From Melioribacteraceae bacterium (GTDB lineage: Bacteria; Bacteroidota; Ignavibacteria; Ignavibacteriales; Melioribacteraceae), in contig JALNXG010000065.1 of assembly GCA_023230485.1 (NCBI GenBank), forward strand, positions 1-20,203: 20,203 nt of DNA, written 5' to 3'. Under the pieces are notes generated by a model. It made no database searches. It was not told where the DNA came from and saw only the letters and a program-made list of their open reading frames with translations. Position numbers and translations under genes: made by a program. Each line of letters opens with the position of its first letter. Position 1 is the first letter of the stretch. Positions 1-7,461 of this stretch are shown piece after piece.

Positions 1-93
1 GATTTTGATGAGAATGCAATTACTTCAATTTCTCTGGAAGAAGTTATCGATAGTTTTAATCTAATTACAAAAAGACAGGTTGCAAATGCTTAA
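1..93 (+). CDS. C-terminal tail of an unidentified protein (partial)
   Basis: Reading frame 1 is open from the window edge to a TAA at 91-93 and encodes 30 residues, including ISLEEVIDSFNLI and ending KRQVANA. The frame overlaps the start of the next gene by 8 bases, if that gene begins at the ATG at 86. Such an overlap is typical of translationally coupled operon genes, which supports it as the end of a real gene. Too little is visible to name a family. By position it probably belongs to the same surface-glycan locus as the following glycosyltransferase, but that is inference. Confidence 0.6.
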   Translation, partial: DFDENAITSISLEEVIDSFNLITKRQVANA

Positions 94-3000
94 GCCAAGT
101 GATTATGAAAAAAAACTTCAAGAGTATTTCAACAATAATCAATATGATGATGCGTTAAAATATCTTGAAGGATTCAATTCAAATGGAAATCTAGATACAG
201 ATTTTAAAAAAGAAGTTATCTCCCAAATTGGGAAAATACATTTTTATAGTAATAGAATTAAAGAAGCAAGAAAAAGCTGTATGAATATATTAGATATTGA
301 TCCCATTGATTTTTATGCAAGAATATTCTTAGCTCGAATTTTGGAAAAAGAGGGAAAACCAAAATCTGCAATGAAGTTATTAAAGAATGTTTATAACACA
401 AATAAGAATAGAGATCATCTCATTTATTTTATTAAAGAACTAATCTCAGAATTAAAACATGATGACAAAGAAATAGAAGAATTAATATTACAAAATAATG
501 AACACATTAAAGAGACAGAAAATAGTCCTTTAGTTTCAGTTATTATATTATGCTATAATAAAATCGAATTTACCGAAAAGTGTTTAGAATCATTATTTAA
601 GAATACAAATAATGATAACTATGAGGTAGTAGTAGTAGACAATGCATCAATAGATGATACTTCCGGATTATTAGAGAGTTATGGCGATAGAATTATATTC
701 CTTAAATCGATGACTAATTTAGGATTCGTGGGGGGTAATAATTATGCAGCCAATTTCGCAAAAGGAGAATACTTAGTATTCTTAAATAACGATACAGAGG
801 TTGAAGAAAATTGGCTTGAAAATTTATTATTAGTTTTTCGATATTATCCAAAAGCCGGAGCTGCTGGGGCAATGTTGGTTTATCCTGATGGAAAACTTCA
901 AGAAGCAGGTGGAGTAATATTCAATGATGCAAGCGGATGGAATTATGGTAAAAACGACAATCAATTAGATTCCAGGTATCGATACGTAAGAGAAGTAGAT
1001 TATTGCAGTGGTGCTGCATTAATGGTTAAGAAAAATCTATTTGATTCTTTAGGCGGATTCGATGAAAGATATGCCCCCGCATATTATGAAGATACTGATT
1101 TATGTTTCGGAATAAGAAAACTTGGATATAAGGTTTATTATACCCCATTTTCTAAGGTAACTCATTTTGAAGGTGCTACATCAGGAACTGATTTAAATTC
1201 AGGATTTAAAAAATTCCAAGTGATAAATGGTCCTAAATTTATAGATAAATGGGAAAATGAATTAAAACTACAGTGTCCAAACAATGCAGATTTAATGTAC
1301 CATTTTACAGATAGGAATAAAGGGAAACGGGTACTTATAATAGATGACATACCCCCATTACCAGATAGAGCGGCTGGTGCTCTAAGACATTATCATACCT
1401 TAAATCAAATGTTAGAACTTGGTTATAAAGTAACTTATGTGCATTTAATGGGCAAACAATTCTCGGATAGCAATGCAAAAAAATATCTAACCTATTTCAG
1501 GATGAAGGGAGTAGAGTTTATTTGGTTTAATTATGAATCGTGGTGGAATATGAGGAATAGTTCAAACCTACCGGAAATTACTAATTCTTTAATCGAAAGT
1601 TTAGACCTCGGAAAGCGTGGATTTGATTTAGTATATATCGCTTTTTGGCACATAGCTGAATATTTTGTTGATATAATAAGAAGAGAAATACCGGAAGTCC
1701 CAATTCTTGTTGATACTATGGATATACACTATTTGCGTGAATTACGGCAAGCAGAAATGAGCGGAAAAACTGAATTAAAAAAGAGTGCCGAACTTAATAA
1801 GAAGAAGGAAATAGCTTTATATAAGAAGGTTGACTGTATAACCACAGTTACTGAAAACGACCGATTAGAGTTAAAAAAATATCTACCTGAGAAATCAGTC
1901 TTAATATTAACAGACGTTCATGATCCAAAAGAAACAAAGACAAAATTTGAAGATAGAAACGGTTTTGTTTTTGTTGGGAATTTTAATCATAATCCTAATG
2001 AAGACGCTGTGTTATATTTTGTTGATGAAATTTTCCCATTAATAAAAACCAAATTGCCTGATGCAAAATTTTTAGTTGTAGGAAATAATCCCACAGAAAA
2101 AATAAAAGCTCTCGATTCTGAAAATATTATTGTTACTGGCTGGGTTCCAGAAGTAGAACCGTATTTAGAAAAAAGCAGAGTATCGGTGGTACCATTAAGA
2201 TATGGTGCAGGTAATAAAGGAAAAGTTGGTGAGACACTATCTTACGGTTTGCCAATGGTTTCTACTACAATTGGTGCTGAAGGAATGAATATAATTGATG
2301 GTGAACATTCTTTTGTAACCGATGACCCAAAGGAATTTGCGGAAAGAGCAATAAAATTATATAATGATAAATCTCTTTGGGAAACATTTTCTATTTCCGG
2401 TAAGGAATTAATCGCAAGTATATATTCAAGCGAATTAATGAGAAAGAGATTAGATTATATTCTTAGTTTTAATAGTCGTGCAAAATTTAATTCGAAATTT
2501 GCAATGGAATTTCCAAATCCACCAAAAGTATCAATCATTATCATCACCTACAACCAATACGAATATAGTGCTAAATGTATATCTTCGCTTTTTAAATACA
2601 CCCATGAGAGTTTTGAAGTAATTGTTGTTGATAATGCTTCAAAGGATGATTCGGCTAATAAGATCAATAAAGATTTTAATGGGATACATGTTATTTCAAA
2701 TAAAGAGAATCGTGGTTTCCCAAAGGCAGTCAATCAAGGCATTGCCGAGGCGAAGGGAGATTATATACTTATTTTAAATAATGATACGGTTGTAACGGCA
2801 GGTTGGCTTGAGAGGATGATTGAAGCCGCAGAATCTGATCCTAAGATTGGTATTGTGGGACCGATATCAAATGAAGTAAGCGGTTTGCAAAAAGATAATG
2901 ATGCGAAGTATGAAACTATCGAAGAGATGTCCCAATATGCGGGCAAGGTAAAAGAAAAGAATGCCGGAGAGTTATTTAATTTTCCGCGCGTTGCATTCCT

Positions 3001-3691
3001 ATGTACACTAATAAAAAGAGAAGTAATAAATGAAATTGGCGGTCTGGATGAGCGATTTTCTCCCGGTAATTATGAGGATGATGATTTCTGTCTCCGTACT
3101 CAAATGGCAGGATATAAAACCGTAATTGCGAAAGACGTGTTTATTCATCATTTCGGATCAAAGAGTTTTAAGGCAAATGGAATTGAAGCATATAAAGAAA
3201 GACTTAATATCAATAGAGAGATCTTCATCGATAAATGGGGAGCAACTCCCGATGAGATCTGGATTCAAAATAAAGAAGTTAAACCACATCAGAGGTATTA
3301 TCCAGTGAATAAAAATTTATTTATACAATATTTTGAGCGTGCGAAAATACATCTTTCAGATAATGAACCGCTCTTTGCAGAAGAAGCAATTAAATCTGCA
3401 ATAGAAAATTATACAAATGAAGTTGAAGAAATAGCATTAGCAGAGCTATATAATCTTGCGGGTAACTTAGCGTTTGCGAATAATAATTTAGAGTCTGCAA
3501 AAGAGTATTTTGAAAAAGAATTGAATGAAGATCCAAATTCATCAAGTGCGTGTTTTGGGCTTGGTCAGGTATTTATTGCATCCGATGAACTTGAAGGAGC
3601 TAAGGTTATGCTCGAATGGGCAGTTAAGAATGACGAAAGCAATCTTCAAGCTGCTGAATTACTCGAAAAAGTGAATGCTGCTTTGGTATAA
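86..3691 (+). CDS. Multidomain glycosyltransferase: TPR-GT2-GT4-GT2-TPR
   Basis: This 1201-residue protein has no signal peptide or membrane segment, so it is probably cytoplasmic or membrane-associated. Residues ~20-105 look like TPR helices. Residues ~148-400 form a GT2 (GT-A) domain with VSVIILCYN, a VVVVDNAS strand, the donor-site NNDTE near 234, YEDTD near 333 and HFEG near 359. Residues ~412-800 form a GT4-like (GT-B) domain with FVFVGNFNHNPNEDA and the C-terminal nucleotide-sugar site PLRYGAGNKGK...GLPMVSTTIGAEG. Residues ~813-1060 form a second GT2 domain with VSIIIITYNQ, NNDTV near 897, YEDDDF near 994 and HHFGSKS. TPR-like helices follow to the end. Such stacked transferases build repeating surface polysaccharides or glycosylate proteins; donor and acceptor sugars cannot be read from the sequence. 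ATG 86 is preferred because AGG lies 6 bases upstream; an in-frame TTG at 80 is the alternative. Confidence 0.9.
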   Translation: MLKPSDYEKKLQEYFNNNQYDDALKYLEGFNSNGNLDTDFKKEVISQIGKIHFYSNRIKEARKSCMNILDIDPIDFYARIFLARILEKEGKPKSAMKLLKNVYNTNKNRDHLIYFIKELISELKHDDKEIEELILQNNEHIKETENSPLVSVIILCYNKIEFTEKCLESLFKNTNNDNYEVVVVDNASIDDTSGLLESYGDRIIFLKSMTNLGFVGGNNYAANFAKGEYLVFLNNDTEVEENWLENLLLVFRYYPKAGAAGAMLVYPDGKLQEAGGVIFNDASGWNYGKNDNQLDSRYRYVREVDYCSGAALMVKKNLFDSLGGFDERYAPAYYEDTDLCFGIRKLGYKVYYTPFSKVTHFEGATSGTDLNSGFKKFQVINGPKFIDKWENELKLQCPNNADLMYHFTDRNKGKRVLIIDDIPPLPDRAAGALRHYHTLNQMLELGYKVTYVHLMGKQFSDSNAKKYLTYFRMKGVEFIWFNYESWWNMRNSSNLPEITNSLIESLDLGKRGFDLVYIAFWHIAEYFVDIIRREIPEVPILVDTMDIHYLRELRQAEMSGKTELKKSAELNKKKEIALYKKVDCITTVTENDRLELKKYLPEKSVLILTDVHDPKETKTKFEDRNGFVFVGNFNHNPNEDAVLYFVDEIFPLIKTKLPDAKFLVVGNNPTEKIKALDSENIIVTGWVPEVEPYLEKSRVSVVPLRYGAGNKGKVGETLSYGLPMVSTTIGAEGMNIIDGEHSFVTDDPKEFAERAIKLYNDKSLWETFSISGKELIASIYSSELMRKRLDYILSFNSRAKFNSKFAMEFPNPPKVSIIIITYNQYEYSAKCISSLFKYTHESFEVIVVDNASKDDSANKINKDFNGIHVISNKENRGFPKAVNQGIAEAKGDYILILNNDTVVTAGWLERMIEAAESDPKIGIVGPISNEVSGLQKDNDAKYETIEEMSQYAGKVKEKNAGELFNFPRVAFLCTLIKREVINEIGGLDERFSPGNYEDDDFCLRTQMAGYKTVIAKDVFIHHFGSKSFKANGIEAYKERLNINREIFIDKWGATPDEIWIQNKEVKPHQRYYPVNKNLFIQYFERAKIHLSDNEPLFAEEAIKSAIENYTNEVEEIALAELYNLAGNLAFANNNLESAKEYFEKELNEDPNSSSACFGLGQVFIASDELEGAKVMLEWAVKNDESNLQAAELLEKVNAALV

Positions 3692-3716
3692 AAAGAGAAT
3701 AAAAATTCAGATGTAT

Positions 3717-3746
3717 TTGCCTTGTATTAATTATTTTCTTTATCAT
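3717..3746 (+). promoter_or_regulatory. Possible promoter for the membrane protein gene
   Basis: In the 78-base gap a TTGCCT box (3717-3722) is followed 18 bases later by TATCAT (3741-3746), which would place a transcription start about 17 bases before the ATG. The match is only moderate and Bacteroidota often use a different promoter consensus, so read-through from the glycosyltransferase gene is equally possible. Confidence 0.25.
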
Positions 3747-3769
3747 TCAATTTCTAAAATAGGTACACT

Positions 3770-4801
3770 ATGGAATGGTTAGTTCTAATACTATGGCTCT
3801 CTATAATTAATGGGGCTTTAGGCGGGCAGTATATACTAAATTGGATGGGCAATCAGCCCAAATATACAGGTGGTCAGCCGGTAGATGTATCGCCGGGTGT
3901 AATGACTTTCTGGCGCGAAGTTTCCAAATTTGTTTGGGCGGCAATTGCTGTTACAGTAGAATTAATAAAAGGGAAGCCGGCAAAATATTTATGGCCCGGT
4001 GCTCTATCGATGATTACAATCGTAACCGCAGCATTCACCGGCGTTATAGAAAATATTGGTTTCTTTTATTTACCGCGATATTACTCACCTCATATTTATG
4101 CTCCTTATGTAAATATTTATTTAGCATTTCTTCCTTTCTTAGGTAAATTTCTTTTTAATGCCCAAGTGCGAAAAGAGCATTGGATAGGTATAACGCTTGT
4201 TATTATTGGTCTTGCAACCCCTCACTTACCTGTTATGTTGGGAAAAGAGTATGATCCAAAAGCTGTTCTTGATTTTACTGGAATTATATGGATTATAATT
4301 ATTAATCTTTGTTTATGCTCACAACAGATATTGAATAATAAAACGGTTCAGACTGCATTACCAAATGTAGGACCAAACGCATTAGTAGTATGGCGTGAAA
4401 TATGGAAAATGCTTTTTATTTCGATTGCACTTTTTTCGATTCCGATTATCGGAAAGATGGTTGGTGCAGGCGAAGAGAACAGATTCTTCTCATTATTCTC
4501 AGGAAGCATATTCCCAAATAATTGGATGCCGATATTCTTTGTTATACTTGCAGGTTTAACAGGATATATATATAGTTTTGGATTTTTTAAGTTATCAAAA
4601 TTTGCAGCACATTTCTGGGTACCTTATACAAATATTTATTTAGCTCTTCTTCCATTTATTATGTTTTTATTCGGTAAGAACGTTACAGGTTATCAGATAG
4701 CCGGAGCAGTAATTGTAACAGCGGGCTTGATGGTTGGTGTTTCTGATTATAGTAAAAATAAAGTTGAAGAGATAGAAAAGAAATATAAGGATTTAGCGTA
4801 G
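3770..4801 (+). CDS. DMT/EamA-like multi-pass membrane transporter
   Basis: This 343-residue protein is almost entirely hydrophobic, with about ten predicted membrane segments. It consists of two homologous halves. FWREVSKFVWAAIAV near residue 48 matches VWREIWKMLFISIAL in the second half, and APYVNIYLAFLPF near 110 matches VPYTNIYLALLPF near 285. A duplicated five-helix unit is the hallmark of the drug/metabolite transporter (EamA-like) superfamily, and the length fits. Substrate is unknown. The halves share an unusually conserved P-Y-x-N-I-Y-L-A motif that probably lines the transport path (inference). The ATG has a weak AGG-type ribosome site 6 bases upstream. A strong terminator lies about 60 bases after the stop. 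It may act in nucleotide-sugar or precursor movement given its neighbour, but nothing in the sequence proves that. Confidence 0.7.
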   Translation: MEWLVLILWLSIINGALGGQYILNWMGNQPKYTGGQPVDVSPGVMTFWREVSKFVWAAIAVTVELIKGKPAKYLWPGALSMITIVTAAFTGVIENIGFFYLPRYYSPHIYAPYVNIYLAFLPFLGKFLFNAQVRKEHWIGITLVIIGLATPHLPVMLGKEYDPKAVLDFTGIIWIIIINLCLCSQQILNNKTVQTALPNVGPNALVVWREIWKMLFISIALFSIPIIGKMVGAGEENRFFSLFSGSIFPNNWMPIFFVILAGLTGYIYSFGFFKLSKFAAHFWVPYTNIYLALLPFIMFLFGKNVTGYQIAGAVIVTAGLMVGVSDYSKNKVEEIEKKYKDLA

Positions 4802-4860
4802 GCGAACGGGCAAAATAGCTCTACGAAAAAACCGAGTTTAATACGAAATATATTTCAAAG

Positions 4861-4887
4861 AAAAACCCCGCCGAAGCGGGGTTTTTT
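4861..4887 (+). terminator. Rho-independent terminator after the membrane protein gene
   Basis: CCCCGC (4866-4871) pairs with GCGGGG (4876-4881) around a CGAA tetraloop. The stem is extended by A5 before and T6 after, giving an 11-bp hairpin ending in a U tract. The A tract on the other side means it could also work on the minus strand as a backup terminator for the convergent peptidase gene. Confidence 0.93.
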
Positions 4888-5091
4888 AATGCTTAATTAT
4901 TACTTATAACTTTATTTCTTAGCGCCTTGTTTCAGTTGATATATCTACCGAACGAAACGTGAGCAAAGTATGTGCACCAATAACAGTTTTATTTGCTTAA
5001 ACAGCCCCATATTCCCTACTCCGACACTTCGTATTTTCTATCGTTATACCAGACTGTAACAGTAACAACATTCTCAATCATCATCTTACTC

Positions 5092-5118
5092 AAAAATCAT
5101 TTCCCTTAATGGAAATGA
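5092..5118 (-). terminator. Rho-independent terminator after the peptidase gene
   Basis: On the minus strand, TCATTTCC (revcomp of 5111-5118) pairs with GGAAATGA (revcomp of 5097-5104) around a 6-base loop, followed by five Ts (5092-5096). It lies 10 bases beyond the peptidase stop codon. The stem is short and only partly GC, so termination may be weaker than at the opposing hairpin. Confidence 0.7.
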
Positions 5119-5127
5119 CATAAAATA

Positions 5128-7242
5128 TCAGTTCAGCCCATTTCTTTCAATTAGCGGTTCTACTTTTGGTTCGCGACCTCTGAAATTTTTGAATAACGTC
5201 ATCGGTTCATCCGTCGCACCGCGTGAAAGAATATTTTTTCTAAACGAAGCAGAAAGTGCCGGATTAAAAAGATCGCCACTTTCTTTGAATGCACTAAATG
5301 CATCAGCATCTAATACCGCAGCCCAGATATAGCTATAATAACCAGCCGCATAGCCGCCTGTAAAAATATGTCCATTCTGTGTACTCGGATATGGAGATGA
5401 TAATTCATAAGGCACATGATATTTTGCAAGCGCAGCATTATCAAATTCAGTTACATCAAATGGAGTATCCTTTGTGCGAGCGTGAAATTCCATATCGATA
5501 AGAGCAGGGAATAAGTAACTGCTAACATGAAGAATGCCCGTATTATAAAGGTCGGCTTTCTTAATTTTCTCTAATAGTTCATCAGGAATTACATCACCGG
5601 TTTTATAATGCTTAGCAAACATTTTTAGTACGGTCGGGTCTTTAGCCCAGTTTTCCATTATCTGCGAAGGAAGCTCAACGAAATCCCAAGCAACATTAAA
5701 ACCCGTTAGACGAGGGTAAGTAACGTTAGTAAATAAAGCATGAAGTCCATGACCAAATTCATGGAAAATAGTTTCTACTTCACTTAAACTAAGTAGCGCG
5801 GGTTTATCTGCGGTCGGTTTAGAAAAATTACCACAATTAATAATTATCGGCGAAACAAAGTTTCCACCGATATTATTTTGATCGCGGATTACGTTACACC
5901 ATGCGCCACCCTGCTTAGTTTCGCGAGGAAAATAATCTGCATAAAGCAAACCGAGATGCCTTCCATCAGCTTCTTTTATTTCAATAACTTTCACGTCCGG
6001 ATGATATGCCGGAATATCTTTCCTTTCCTCGAATTTCAAACCATATAACTTGTTTACCACCGTAAAAAGACCATCGAGAACATTATCGAGTTTGAAATAA
6101 GGTTTTACCATTTCATCATCGAGAGAATATTTTGCAACTTTTAATTTTTGAGCATAGTAAGGCATATCCCACGGTTGGAATTTATCTGCCATTCCTTCGG
6201 AGCGGGCTAATTCTTTCAAAGCATCAATTTCGGTACTAGCTTTTTTTACAGTCGGTTCCCAAAGTTTGATTAGAAAATCATCAACCGTCTTGCTGTCCTT
6301 TGCCATATAATCTTCAAGTGTCATATCGGCTAGAGATTTATAACCAAGCAGATTAGATTTTTGGAGGCGAAGCGAAACGATTTTTTCTACAATATTTTTA
6401 TTATCGTTATCATTATTGTTATTTGCAATATTCTTTGAAGCGTTATAAATTTTTTCTCTTAGCGAGCGGTTATCTGCATAACGAATAAATGCTCGGTAAC
6501 TTGGTGCGTGAAGTGTAAAAAGCCATTTACCTTCATACCCTTTGCTCACAGCAGCTTCCTTGGCTGCGGCAATTGCTGAAGCCGGAAGCCCTGATAAATG
6601 CTCTTCATTATCAATTACCAATTCAAAAGCATTGGTTTCTTTTAAATCGTTTTCGTCGAATTTGATTGTTAATAAAGAAAGCTCTTCATTTATTTTACGA
6701 AGTTTATCTTTATCGGATTCCGATAAATTTGCCCCACGTTTTACGAAATCCTTGTAATACTTATCAAGTAATACTTTCTGTTCAGGATTTAGTTTTTTTG
6801 CATCAGGGGAATCGTGAACGGATTTAATGCGTGCGAATAAATTTTCGTTTAGATTAATGTCGTCGTAATGTTTTGAAAGAAGAGGAGAAAGTTCCTGCGA
6901 AATTTTCTGCATCTCTTCATCTGCATTTGCCTGCATAAGATTATTAAATACACCACCTACTCTGGTAAGAAGTTCGCCGCTTTTTTCGAGAGCGACTAAT
7001 GTGTTTTCAAAAGTGGGTTTTTCAGTATTTGAAGTAATTGCGTCTATTTCGGTATTTTGCTTTTTCATACCTTCGATATAAGCGGGCATATAATGCTCGT
7101 TTTTAATCTTATCGAAAGGTGGAGCTTTGAATGGAGTTGTCCATTCTGTAAAAAATGGGTTATCGACTTGGGCATTAATGTTTTGATTCATAAATAGGAC
7201 ACATAGTAAAATTAGTAAAGAAGTAAAGATAAGTTTTTTCAT
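5128..7242 (-). CDS. dcp: Exported M3 family metallopeptidase, Dcp-like peptidyl-dipeptidase
   Basis: This 704-residue zinc peptidase has the M3 signature HEFGH, with ligands H494 and H498, catalytic E495, and the third ligand E523 in the WDFVELPSQ segment. The 25-residue H498-E523 spacing equals that of thimet oligopeptidase. The N-terminal block (NPFF, PPFDKIKNEHYMPAYIEG) is typical of Dcp, which removes C-terminal dipeptides from oligopeptides, and the length fits with about 25 extra residues for export. Residues 1-24 form a signal peptide ending NINAQ, so it should act in the periplasm or outside, unlike cytoplasmic enterobacterial Dcp. OpdA-type oligopeptidase A is the main alternative. 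It is a single-gene unit with its own terminator, divergent from the glycosidase run. A GGGGG run lies 7 bases before the ATG. Confidence 0.9.
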   Translation of the reverse strand: MKKLIFTSLLILLCVLFMNQNINAQVDNPFFTEWTTPFKAPPFDKIKNEHYMPAYIEGMKKQNTEIDAITSNTEKPTFENTLVALEKSGELLTRVGGVFNNLMQANADEEMQKISQELSPLLSKHYDDINLNENLFARIKSVHDSPDAKKLNPEQKVLLDKYYKDFVKRGANLSESDKDKLRKINEELSLLTIKFDENDLKETNAFELVIDNEEHLSGLPASAIAAAKEAAVSKGYEGKWLFTLHAPSYRAFIRYADNRSLREKIYNASKNIANNNNDNDNKNIVEKIVSLRLQKSNLLGYKSLADMTLEDYMAKDSKTVDDFLIKLWEPTVKKASTEIDALKELARSEGMADKFQPWDMPYYAQKLKVAKYSLDDEMVKPYFKLDNVLDGLFTVVNKLYGLKFEERKDIPAYHPDVKVIEIKEADGRHLGLLYADYFPRETKQGGAWCNVIRDQNNIGGNFVSPIIINCGNFSKPTADKPALLSLSEVETIFHEFGHGLHALFTNVTYPRLTGFNVAWDFVELPSQIMENWAKDPTVLKMFAKHYKTGDVIPDELLEKIKKADLYNTGILHVSSYLFPALIDMEFHARTKDTPFDVTEFDNAALAKYHVPYELSSPYPSTQNGHIFTGGYAAGYYSYIWAAVLDADAFSAFKESGDLFNPALSASFRKNILSRGATDEPMTLFKNFRGREPKVEPLIERNGLN

Positions 7243-7398
7243 CTTTTTTCCCCCAAGGAAAATTGGTAAATAGTTATTTAATAATAAATTAGACTCCCGG
7301 CTTAAGCCCGAAGTTGCATGCCAAATTTTTGAGCTTAAGTTAATATTCTTTTTCTAAATGAAACAGAGAATTTTGATTACCGGTTAGGATTTAATTAC

Positions 7399-7424
7399 TT
7401 GACATTCATATCCTATATATGAAT
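7399..7424 (+). promoter_or_regulatory. Putative promoter -35 box overlapping a 21-bp palindrome
   Basis: A perfect TTGACA (7399-7404) lies about 58 bases before the alpha-galactosidase ATG. Its last base begins an inverted repeat: ATTCATAT (7404-7411) and ATATGAAT (7417-7424) around CCTAT. No good -10 box sits 17 bases from TTGACA; TATATA (inside the palindrome) and GATAAT (7432-7437) are the nearest candidates. The arrangement looks like an operator within a promoter for the sugar genes, but no regulator gene is nearby. Confidence 0.35.
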
Positions 7425-7461
7425 TTTTAAAGATAATCTTTTCATTATATCAGGGTCGGCT

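Larger units (their letters stand above)
4802..5127. other. Convergent intergenic region
   Basis: This 326-base stretch separates two genes pointing at each other. It holds one terminator for each strand, annotated separately. Between them (about 4888-5091) I find no convincing coding frame, tRNA or repeat: all frames are broken by stops within about 25 codons. Confidence 0.6.

Noticed and set aside
4888..5091. Possible gene remnant on the minus strand between the two terminators
   Set aside because: A minus-strand frame of about 23 codons (ANKTVIGAHTLLTF and onward) looked protein-like, but it has no start signal, stops on both sides and no family I recognise.
6542..6757. Plus-strand frame inside the M3 peptidase gene
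   Set aside because: Antisense shadow of a gene with full catalytic motifs; no ribosome site or recognisable domain.
7299..7339. GGCTTAAGCC palindrome and a second GCTTAAG copy in the divergent gap
   Set aside because: Short, not symmetric around any promoter element I can place, and within chance in such a region.
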